A DNA stretch of 6,944 nt from Flavobacteriaceae bacterium (lineage in GTDB: Bacteria; Bacteroidota; Bacteroidia; Flavobacteriales; Flavobacteriaceae): positions 36,772 through 43,715 of the forward strand of contig PATA01000018.1 in NCBI GenBank assembly GCA_002713495.1. The letters run 5' to 3'. Numbering within the stretch: position 1 is the stretch's first letter; every line of letters begins with the position of its first letter. The notes below the pieces were generated by a model. It ran no database searches and was not told the origin of the DNA. It saw nothing but the letters and a program-made list of their open reading frames with translations. Positions 1 through 5,452 of this stretch are shown in pieces. A program made the position numbers and the translations under genes.

Positions 1-214
1 AATAGCCCTTGTTGACGGCGATTAATATAGAGGCACCATAAATGTCAACATCGAAAAGCGAACGCATTTTTCGTTTTTTTCAATCATAATATGCTAAGCT
101 TGTTGTAGATTGTTTTTGTTTAGCAACAAGTCTAAAATTTAACAAAAACTAAGCTTGTAGAACGCTTTTTTATATCGTGTTTGGACGAGGGTTCGAATCC
201 CTCCGACTCCACCA
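1..214 (+). ncRNA. ssrA: tmRNA (ssrA), 3' part only; 5' end lies before the window
   Basis: This RNA rescues stalled ribosomes together with SmpB by adding a degradation tag. The 3' tRNA-like end is complete: T stem GAGGG/CCCTC (187-191/199-203) around the loop TTCGAAT (192-198), acceptor strand CGACTCC (204-210), discriminator A and encoded CCA (212-214). Upstream, CTAAGCTTGTAG at 149-160 matches the conserved segment next to the last pseudoknot of known tmRNAs (CTAAGCATGTAG in E. coli). A clean H-type pseudoknot precedes it: stem 1 is 99-105/124-130 (7 bp) and stem 2 is 112-120/141-149 (9 bp), which fits PK4. Further helices are 10-16/44-50 and 52-57/68-73. The first bases, AATAG, would read TAA TAG if the preceding base is T, so the window probably opens at the stop codon of the tag reading frame. 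The tag itself and the 5' acceptor strand cannot be seen. Identity is very likely; the exact 5' relation to the tag stop is inferred. Confidence 0.93.
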
Positions 215-220
215 AATTAA

Positions 221-248
221 CCTCAACATCACGTTGGGGTTTTTTTTT
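221..248 (+). terminator. Rho-independent terminator of ssrA
   Basis: A 7-bp stem CCTCAAC/GTTGGGG (221-227/233-239, one G-U pair) closes a 5-nt loop and is followed by nine T (240-248). It begins six bases after the CCA end of the tmRNA, so it ends that transcript. On the opposite strand the hairpin is followed by only a weak T tract, so it is probably a poor terminator for the convergent oxidoreductase. Confidence 0.88.
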
Positions 249-289
249 GAAATGAAATTTATGAAGACAAAAAAATATTTTTTATTTTT

Positions 290-1132
290 TTAAATTTCCC
301 AACCTTTTCTGTATTCCCTTCCAACAAATTGATTTGCCTCTTCTAAGTTTGTTATTTTGGTATTCTTTCCGTCCCAAATTAATTTTTTTCTACCAAAAAA
401 ATCAGACCTTCCTTTTGTGGTTACTTTTCTTAGCATGTAACTTCTAATTGCTAGATTCCCCATAAGAACAGTCTCAGTCATTGGACCTGCATAATCAAAT
501 GAAGAAGTAAGCTCAAGGTGTTCTTTGCTATTAAATCCAGATTTACAAGCATCTACCCATTTTCTTTGATGACCATAATCAGATTCAAAGTTTTCAATTT
601 CAGGACCAAATTCTGTTGTCCCATCATTAAGAAATAATTTTGGGGTTAAAGGATCACTATCATTAATATTAGTTGAAATAATCCCTTTTTCTCCAATCAT
701 TAAAACTCCATTCCTGCTTCCGGGTCCTCCTATATCTGAGTTTGCAGGAATAATTTCTGGATGTGGAGGACGAATTCCACCATCAGTCCATGTCATTTCG
801 ATAGGACATGGGTTTTTCTCAGTAGGATCAAAATTTAGAGTAATAAAAGATGAAGGAGGACAACCCTCTGGAATATATTCAGGAGTCCACATTTTTGTAA
901 AAACACTTCCAACACTACACTCAGCGTCCTTGGGGTATTTTAAGCCTAGGGTTCTATATGGAATATCAATTAAGTGACACCCAACATCACCTAAAGCTCC
1001 AGTTCCATATTCCCACCAACCCCTCCAATTAAAAGGATGCATGTTTGGAGTAAATGGTTTTTCTTTAGCAGGACCAAGCCAAAGGTCCCAATTCAGGGCT
1101 TCTGGTTTTAAAGATTCGTTGGATTTTGGCAT
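290..1132 (-). CDS. Oxidoreductase C-terminal half: substrate-binding domain
   Basis: This frame encodes the C-terminal alpha/beta domain of the Gfo/Idh/MocA oxidoreductase. The coordinates given start at the first internal ATG (280 residues), but the homologous sequence begins earlier: 21 more in-frame codons back to 1195 encode the conserved VWTNRPVWPQG segment. ATG 1132 is therefore probably not a real start. GALGDVGCH (residues 45-53 of the 280) holds the conserved Asp and His of the active site, where His is the usual catalytic residue of the family. The WDLWLGPA, HPFNWRGWWEYGTG and MTWTDGG stretches are typical of the secreted Bacteroidota/Planctomycetes-type proteins. The C-terminus (GREYRKGWEI) looks natural, so no truncation is seen at that end. 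Confidence 0.8.
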   Translation of the reverse strand: MPKSNESLKPEALNWDLWLGPAKEKPFTPNMHPFNWRGWWEYGTGALGDVGCHLIDIPYRTLGLKYPKDAECSVGSVFTKMWTPEYIPEGCPPSSFITLNFDPTEKNPCPIEMTWTDGGIRPPHPEIIPANSDIGGPGSRNGVLMIGEKGIISTNINDSDPLTPKLFLNDGTTEFGPEIENFESDYGHQRKWVDACKSGFNSKEHLELTSSFDYAGPMTETVLMGNLAIRSYMLRKVTTKGRSDFFGRKKLIWDGKNTKITNLEEANQFVGREYRKGWEI

Positions 1133-1191
1133 TTGTATTCCCTGAGGCCAAACTGGACGATTAGTCCAGACTTGTACTTTAGAAACTTTTC

Positions 1192-1755
1192 CTATTTTTT
1201 TGAATCAATCCAATTTTGAACCATATTTAGAAGTGGATTTGAACCCCCCTGATTTCCCATTTGAGTAACTACTTTCTTTTCTCTAGCCAATTCAGTTAAT
1301 AATCTGGCTTCTCTAATATTATGAGTTATTGGTTTTTGGACATAAACATGGATATTGCGATTCATCGCATAAACTGCTGCTGGGGCATGAACATGATCCG
1401 GAGTAGATATGGTTACAGCATCAATATCTTTTTCTTGATCAAGCATCCTCCTGAAATCTGCATAAAGTTTTGCTTTTGGGAATTTTTTTACTGTTTTAGA
1501 TGCAGTTCCAGAAAAATCAACGTCACACAATGATATTACTCGCTCTCTGCCATTTACAGAAGCATTAATAATATCAGTGTTACCCTTTCCTCCAGATCCA
1601 ATTGCAGCTAAATTTAACTGATCACTAGGAGCAATATAACCCTTGCCACCAAGGACGTTTCTGGGAATTATTAAAATTGAAGAAGCTGCAATACTTTTTT
1701 TTATAAAATTTCTTCTAGATGAATATTTGATTTGATTTATTTTTTTTCTTTTCAT
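1192..1755 (-). CDS. Oxidoreductase N-terminal half: Tat signal and NAD(P)-binding Rossmann domain
   Basis: This 187-residue frame starts at ATG 1755-1753. Residues 12-19 (SSRRNFIK) form a twin-arginine motif, followed by a hydrophobic stretch (about 21-30), so the folded protein should be exported to the periplasm with its cofactor. The dinucleotide-binding motif is GSGGKG (53-58) at the end of the first beta strand. CDVD (77-80) is the second-strand acidic motif, and STPDHVHAPAA (117-127) is the typical loop over the cofactor. The catalytic-region motif normally written EKP reads QKP here (140-142); a Q at this place also occurs in secreted family members, as far as I recall. The frame stops after NWIDSKK, well before the substrate domain, so alone it would not make a working enzyme. 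No Shine-Dalgarno is seen before the ATG. Confidence 0.85.
   Translation of the reverse strand: MKRKKINQIKYSSRRNFIKKSIAASSILIIPRNVLGGKGYIAPSDQLNLAAIGSGGKGNTDIINASVNGRERVISLCDVDFSGTASKTVKKFPKAKLYADFRRMLDQEKDIDAVTISTPDHVHAPAAVYAMNRNIHVYVQKPITHNIREARLLTELAREKKVVTQMGNQGGSNPLLNMVQNWIDSKK
1195..1201 (-). other. A7 homopolymer at the frame junction; heptamer A AAA AAA directly before TAG
   Basis: On the coding strand the zero-frame codons are GAT TCA AAA AAA TAG. The last seven bases before TAG fit the X XXY YYZ slippery pattern with both A-site and P-site codons AAA. A -1 slip gives GAT TCA AAA AAA ATA GGA and enters exactly the second oxidoreductase frame. A 6-bp hairpin CTGGAC/GTCCAG (1169-1153, loop of 5) lies about 25 bases downstream, further than the usual 5-9 base spacer, and falls in a conserved coding motif. 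The hairpin may therefore be a coincidence. Confidence 0.5.
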
Positions 1756-2001
1756 TGTAAGTTACATATATAGCTGAAATTTAGACAATATTAAGTTTTT
1801 TTAAAAAATTATAGATTCTTTTTTACACAGACTTTAAAATTAATAAGTATTTAGAATTTGAATATTGTTTTTTTACTTAAAATTACATTATTTAATAATT
1901 CGATGAAACCATAGAAATAAAAAGCATAACAAATGATAAAGTGTTAATAAGTCATATAATACTTAATTTAAATTCACATAAACAATGTTTAAATTAGTTA
2001 T
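1756..2001. other. Divergent intergenic region, 246 bp
   Basis: This very AT-rich spacer separates the oxidoreductase (leftward) from the 571-residue protein gene (rightward) and must hold both promoters. I see no convincing Bacteroidota promoter (TTTG near -33 with TAnnTTTG near -7) in either direction. A TATAAT sequence at 1955-1960 has no matching -35 box, so it is not called. An ATG at 1985 opens a 60-codon frame that overlaps the real gene in another phase and is not supported as a gene. Confidence 0.5.
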
Positions 2002-3717
2002 ATGTTCAAATCCGGTATTTCAAAACAAAAGTCACAGTCTTCAAAAAATCCAGATTTATCTAATGGTGAAACAAAAAATAATGGAAAAGATTTTGAAAAT
2101 GCAAAAACAAATAATCTTAAAAAACTTCAAAATAAGGCTGATTCTTCTTCAAAGGTTAATTCATTAAATACCATTGAACTTAAACAAAGTAAATCTAATA
2201 ACTCAGTAATTCAACTTAAACCTGATTTAGAGGAAGTAGCCTCAATGGATGGTATAAGTTCCAATCTTAAAAATGCATCTAGAAATATTAATGAAAGAGT
2301 TAATCACGGTGAAGCATCGATGCTTGGAGGTGCAAGTAATACCTTAAAAAATACGATTACTGATGCAACTTCAACGGGGAAAAGTGTTTATTCAACAGCT
2401 AAAAAAAAGGTTGGAAAAGCATTGGGAGAAGATGAATCAGCAAACACGGGCAGAAAAATAGTTGAACATAAAGGCAGAAAATATAAATTACCTCCAGCTT
2501 CAAAAAAGAAGGGTTTTTTTTCAAGAGCTAAATCCTTTTTTGGATCACTTTTTAAAGGCAAAGGCAAAGGCAAAGGTAAAGGTAAAAAAAATGATAAAAC
2601 TAAATGGGAAAAAGCCAAAGGTGCTGGAGCAGCTGGTCTCAATGTTTTAAAAGGTGCCGGCGTGGGCGCAGTTTCAGAAGTTGCGAAAAAAACTGTAGGG
2701 AGTGTTGCTGACATTGGAATAGAGACGGTAAGAGGCGCTAAGTCAGGATATAATGCACGTGAAGCTCTTCAAATAGCTAAAGGTCGAGATCAAAATGATC
2801 TTCTTGCAGCAACTGCCAAAGATGTAAGCAAAACACATGCAAAACAAGCTTTAGGAAGTTTAGCTAATGCAGGAAAAACAGCAGGTAGTATTGCATCAAG
2901 TGTTGCCACTCACGGTATTAAGGATGCAGCTACAGCTAAAATTAAAGGTGCAGTGGAGTTTGGAGCTACTATGGGAGGAGTTGGTACTTTAAGTGGACCT
3001 GGAGAACAGAAGGCTATTGAAAGCAGAAGTGATTTAAACATTAAAGAATCTCTAGATGGTAAATCAGAATTTGAAAGAATAAACGAAAAAGGCTATGATA
3101 ATATAATAAATAAGGGTGGTACTGGTGAACTAAGCGAAGAACAAATAAAGGCTGCTTCAAAATTTAAATCCAACTTAATTCATGAAGGACTTGATCGTGG
3201 GGCTGGATATAAATCAAAAACTGAAGCTAATAGGTTAACTAATAAAGCAAATAGTATAGGAACTAGTGACTTAAAAGATAAAAGTGATTTGAAAGATGAA
3301 GCTGTAAAAAAAAGAGAGGAGGCTCAAGAACATAGAGATGCAGTCAATGAAGGAACTGAAACTTTAAAACCCTCAGATTTCAAGGCTCGTACAGCACATC
3401 TAAAAAAATTAAAAGGTATCGGTGATCAATGGAAAGCTGATGATCCTAAAGCATACAGAGAGTTAATAGCTAGTGAACAAAAAACCCATGAAAGAACTCC
3501 ACTTGCAACTGAATTAATTAATAAGAAAAGGGATGAACTAATGGGTAAAAAGAAATCAAGGGATGAGACAGCTCAAGAAGTAGTAAAACAGCAATCTGGA
3601 AAAACGAAATTTAGAGTAGGAGGAGCTGTTCCTCCAAAAGCTGTTCCTTCAGAAGACAATCCGAAATGGATTAAAAGAGACAATAAATGGGTACAAGCTC
3701 ATGATGAAGATGCCTAA
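2002..3717 (+). CDS. Hypothetical 571-residue, charged, low-complexity Lys/Gly/Ala-rich protein
   Basis: I do not recognise this family. The start is firm: an in-frame TAA (1990-1992) lies just upstream and ATG 2002 is the first start after it. No signal peptide or clear membrane helix is present. Residues 1-75 are rich in Asn, Ser, Lys and Gln and look disordered. Residues 150-200 are strongly basic, with GFFSRAKSFFGSLF (171-184) followed by five Lys-Gly pairs (185-194). Residues 205-330 are rich in Ala, Gly and Ser with repeated small-residue helices (for example KGAGAAGLNVLKGAG and AGKTAGSIASS), possibly amphipathic. Residues 345-530 are charged and probably helical, including KDEAVKKREEAQEHRDAV (431-448). 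The C-terminus is PKWIKRDNKWVQAHDEDA (554-571). A disordered N-terminus with an NSVIQLK segment (67-73) faintly recalls cargo proteins of extracellular contractile injection systems, but no domain supports that and no structural genes are nearby. The protein-coding status is secure from length and composition; the function is open. Confidence 0.8.
   Translation: MFKSGISKQKSQSSKNPDLSNGETKNNGKDFENAKTNNLKKLQNKADSSSKVNSLNTIELKQSKSNNSVIQLKPDLEEVASMDGISSNLKNASRNINERVNHGEASMLGGASNTLKNTITDATSTGKSVYSTAKKKVGKALGEDESANTGRKIVEHKGRKYKLPPASKKKGFFSRAKSFFGSLFKGKGKGKGKGKKNDKTKWEKAKGAGAAGLNVLKGAGVGAVSEVAKKTVGSVADIGIETVRGAKSGYNAREALQIAKGRDQNDLLAATAKDVSKTHAKQALGSLANAGKTAGSIASSVATHGIKDAATAKIKGAVEFGATMGGVGTLSGPGEQKAIESRSDLNIKESLDGKSEFERINEKGYDNIINKGGTGELSEEQIKAASKFKSNLIHEGLDRGAGYKSKTEANRLTNKANSIGTSDLKDKSDLKDEAVKKREEAQEHRDAVNEGTETLKPSDFKARTAHLKKLKGIGDQWKADDPKAYRELIASEQKTHERTPLATELINKKRDELMGKKKSRDETAQEVVKQQSGKTKFRVGGAVPPKAVPSEDNPKWIKRDNKWVQAHDEDA
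2554..2583 (+). repeat. Five tandem AAAGGY hexamers encoding (Lys-Gly)5
   Basis: AAAGGC occurs three times, then AAAGGT twice, without interruption and in frame with the 571-residue protein (residues 185-194), followed by a run of eight A. Gain or loss of a unit would keep the frame, so copy number may vary between strains. The hydrophobic-aromatic segment just before it and the basic run at it suggest a nucleic-acid or membrane contact, which is inference. Confidence 0.85.
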
Positions 3718-3794
3718 GAATAAATTTTATTATTAAAAATCAAACCTAATATTAATTTAATATTCATAGTTTTATAAAAATTTAACTATAACTA

Positions 3795-4484
3795 ATGAAA
3801 AATTTGATTCTAATTTCTATTTTCTCTATAAGTATAATAAACGCTCAGGGCTTTATGCCCCCTTTTGCTTTTGGATCAACCGCTACCGGAGAAATAACCA
3901 TGGACGATGGTAATGTCTATAAAGGAAAATTTACAATGTTTGCAGTAGGTTTAAAAGGAGTGAATATAAGACTTAAAACGGAGTCTGGAGAAAAAATTAA
4001 GGGAAATAGAGATAACATGAGTCTAATAAAATTTGATGCTCCCAAAACTAAAGTTGGAAAACTTCTGTCTATGGCTAATCAAGGTAATAAAATTTCGTTA
4101 TCAGAAACACTGGGCCAAGATTGGAAAACTGCTTTAAATCAAGAATACTATATTTTTAGGAGAGTTCAGAATAAAAAAGGGAAACCCTCATTCCTCCAAC
4201 TTATTAACCCTGGGTTTGACGATAAGATTCAAGTTTATCTTGATCCAAAAGCAAAGGAAACAGGAGGCTCAGCATTAACAGGAGGACTAGTCGGTGGTAA
4301 AGACAAATCATATTATTTTTCAAAGGGAAATTCCTTTACAACTTTGGTAGAAAAAAGGAAGTATAAAAAATCCTTTACGACTATATATGATAATTGCTCA
4401 ATGATGATTAAAAAGTTCCCTGATAGAGATTTTAAAAATATAGCTGAACATGTTTATTTCTACAACAAAAACTGTGGTAATTAG
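3795..4484 (+). CDS. Hypothetical secreted protein, 229 residues
   Basis: A short basic start and hydrophobic core with a small-residue end (residues 1-17, ISIINA then Gln) form a good Sec signal peptide, probably cut after Ala17. The mature part begins with GEITMDDGNVYKGKF (32-46), which looks like beta-strand sequence. It has a central Gly-rich turn (TGGSALTGGLVGG, 156-168), then YYFSKGNSFTTLVEKRKYKKSFTTIYDNC and an end with AEHVYFYNKNC. Cys201 and Cys227 are the only cysteines of the mature protein and could form a disulfide. Similar small exported proteins of unknown role are common in Flavobacteriia, from memory. It lies 77 bp after the 571-residue gene on the same strand with no strong terminator between, so co-transcription is possible. 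I assign no function. Confidence 0.82.
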   Translation: MKNLILISIFSISIINAQGFMPPFAFGSTATGEITMDDGNVYKGKFTMFAVGLKGVNIRLKTESGEKIKGNRDNMSLIKFDAPKTKVGKLLSMANQGNKISLSETLGQDWKTALNQEYYIFRRVQNKKGKPSFLQLINPGFDDKIQVYLDPKAKETGGSALTGGLVGGKDKSYYFSKGNSFTTLVEKRKYKKSFTTIYDNCSMMIKKFPDRDFKNIAEHVYFYNKNCGN

Positions 4485-4495
4485 TATAAGTTTTT

Positions 4496-4512
4496 AAGAA
4501 TTCTATTCTTTT
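4496..4512 (+). terminator. Weak possible terminator after the 229-residue protein gene
   Basis: AAGAAT/ATTCTT (4496-4501/4505-4510) forms a 6-bp stem with a 3-nt loop 11 bases after the stop codon. Only two further T follow the stem and it has a single G-C pair in its core, so termination strength is doubtful. Confidence 0.25.
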
Positions 4513-4630
4513 GTATACATTTTACAATGGGGCTGTATTTTTGACAGATATTGTCGAGCCTAATATTATAAAAAAATCTTACTAGTATGGTTTAAATTAA
4601 CAAAGATGTTATTTCCTACGTTGTGCATAA

Positions 4631-4665
4631 CTGATAGGTCAGTGGTTGGAATCCCCCCGCGCCAA
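4631..4665 (+). other. tRNA-like 3' fragment, degenerate (possible old attachment site or tRNA remnant)
   Basis: The order CTGAT, AGGTC, AGTGG-TTGGAAT-CCCCC, CGCGCCA, A matches an anticodon-stem 3' strand, a five-base variable loop, a T arm and an acceptor 3' strand. The T loop reads TTGGAAT rather than TTCGAAT, and the T stem has two mismatches (CCACT would be needed). The bases before it, GCATAA (4625-4630), would place CAT at the anticodon, as in Met- or Ile2-type tRNAs. No D arm or 5' acceptor strand (about TGGCGCG) lies upstream, so it is not a working tRNA. A 3' tRNA fragment of this kind is the usual scar left at the far end of an element that integrated into a tRNA gene. Confidence 0.5.
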
Positions 4666-4781
4666 CTTACAAACCAATAAACATTATAATTCCAAAGTTT
4701 TTCTGATGCAGTGTAGGGCCCGTATTTTCTAATTTAAATTAAAAAGGATAAAAAAACTCTTTGAAAAATAAATGATTAAAG

Positions 4782-5276
4782 TTAATTTTCTTTTCTAAAA
4801 ATGTAACGAGTAATAAAAATAGCATCTCTTTCTTTATCAGCACTTTCGACACCTGAAGCAACGCTAAACAACTCCCAACCTTGAGTTGACATTTCATTTA
4901 GCTTAGATCTGACCATAGCATCGTTCGTGGCGATATTATTGAAGCGAATTCCACCAACATTATAAAAGTTCAATAATTTAGTTTCCTCAAAAGCCTTTGT
5001 TCTGATTTCAGAACGCTTTTTTTTACTTTTATCCTTTTCTCCATCCTCCCTTCTAATTGTAGTAGCCTCTCTGTAATTTATGTTTTCGGTTTTTGAAATC
5101 ATTCTTGACCTTCCTAAACCATTCTGAATAAGAGACTCTACGACTGTTACAATTTCAAATTCATAAATTGGCGGGGGTGATTGATCTGTTTGATAAGTGT
5201 TTGTAAAACCTGAAAAAATTACTAATAAGCTTAAAGCGGCCAAAGTACTGATGATTGTTGTTTTGATTTTTTTCAT
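4782..5276 (-). CDS. Hypothetical secreted protein with DUF4177-like C-terminus, 164 residues
   Basis: Residues 1-25 (MKKIKTTI, then a hydrophobic stretch) form a signal peptide or N-terminal anchor; the cleavage site is not clear and there is no lipobox. After a short Pro-rich linker (SPPPI) comes YEFEIVTVVES (38-48), a first beta strand. Residues 126-139 read LNEMSTQGWELFSV, and the protein ends in FITRYIFRK. That combination, an opening YE(Y/F)xxV strand with a later LNxxxxxGWELxSV and an aromatic closing strand, is typical of DUF4177-type small domains of unknown role. The region between (65-105) is charged, including KDKSKKKRSE (81-90), and GLGRSRMI (53-60) looks conserved. It is divergent from the dipeptidase gene and likely transcribed alone. 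The family link comes from motif memory and is moderately sure. Confidence 0.8.
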   Translation of the reverse strand: MKKIKTTIISTLAALSLLVIFSGFTNTYQTDQSPPPIYEFEIVTVVESLIQNGLGRSRMISKTENINYREATTIRREDGEKDKSKKKRSEIRTKAFEETKLLNFYNVGGIRFNNIATNDAMVRSKLNEMSTQGWELFSVASGVESADKERDAIFITRYIFRKEN

Positions 5277-5452
5277 TTTAATAAAATTAATTTGTTATTA
5301 AATGCAATATATCAAAAAAGAAACTCTTTAATTTAATCTAGCTAATTTAATTTACTTGAAAAAAATTTGAATTTAATTATACTAAAAATCATAGATGATA
5401 TTAATTAAAGTTATTATTGTAATTTTAAACAACAAACTGAAAAAATAAGGAT
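5277..5452. other. Divergent intergenic region, 176 bp
   Basis: This AT-rich spacer must hold the promoters of the leftward DUF4177-like gene and the rightward dipeptidase gene. I find no full TTTG/TAnnTTTG pair. The closest -7-like site for the rightward gene, TATTATTG (about 5412-5419), has one mismatch and no matching -33 element at proper spacing. Confidence 0.45.

Larger units (their letters stand above)
290..1755 (-). pseudogene. Gfo/Idh/MocA-family oxidoreductase, Tat-exported, interrupted by a one-base frameshift
   Basis: Two adjacent - strand reading frames are the N- and C-terminal parts of one NAD(P)-dependent oxidoreductase of the Gfo/Idh/MocA family. Members act on sugars, inositols and related polyols; the substrate here is unknown. 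The first frame ends at TAG (1194-1192) straight after a run of seven A on the coding strand (1201-1195). The second frame is open from that run and continues IGKVSKVQVWTNRPVWPQG, the family's usual sequence at this point. One extra A would join them into 488 residues, a normal length for the Tat-exported branch of the family in Bacteroidota. The break may be a homopolymer sequencing error, a real inactivating deletion, or a site of frameshifting or transcriptional slippage, because the run reads A AAA AAA in the zero frame. Both halves look well conserved with no other lesion, which argues against an old pseudogene. The gene is convergent to ssrA and monocistronic as far as visible. Confidence 0.8.
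4485..4781. other. Intergenic region between convergent genes, 297 bp, with decayed tRNA-like sequence
   Basis: No reading frame of useful length is present on either strand. The region holds a weak hairpin just after the 229-residue gene (4496-4510), a sequence resembling a tmRNA 5' end (GGGGCTG at 4529-4535 then TTTTTGACAG at 4538-4547), and a tRNA-like 3' end (4631-4665). The rest is AT-rich. Being between two genes that point toward each other, it needs no promoter, so the structured-RNA remnants stand out. Confidence 0.6.

Noticed and set aside
1153..1169. Hairpin CTGGAC/GTCCAG downstream of the slippery heptamer as a frameshift stimulator
   Set aside because: It starts about 25 bases after the slip site, too far for a usual stimulator, and it encodes the conserved VWTNRPVW motif, which explains the sequence without an RNA role.
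1321..1533. 70-residue + strand frame inside the oxidoreductase gene
   Set aside because: It lies opposite a well-conserved Rossmann domain and its product shows no motif or signal; it is a shadow of the - strand gene.
1985..2167. 60-residue frame starting 17 bases before the 571-residue gene
   Set aside because: It overlaps the long gene in another phase, and its product is Lys/Ile/Gln-rich as expected from AT-rich DNA read out of frame.
2388..2714. 108-residue - strand frame opposite the Lys-Gly region
   Set aside because: Its Pro-Leu repeats (PLPLPLPL) are just the antisense reading of the AAAGGY hexamers.
3718..3794. AT-only inverted repeats (AATATT around 3749-3765, ATAGTT/AACTAT) as a terminator or operator
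   Set aside because: They contain almost no G-C pairs and are expected by chance in such AT-rich DNA.
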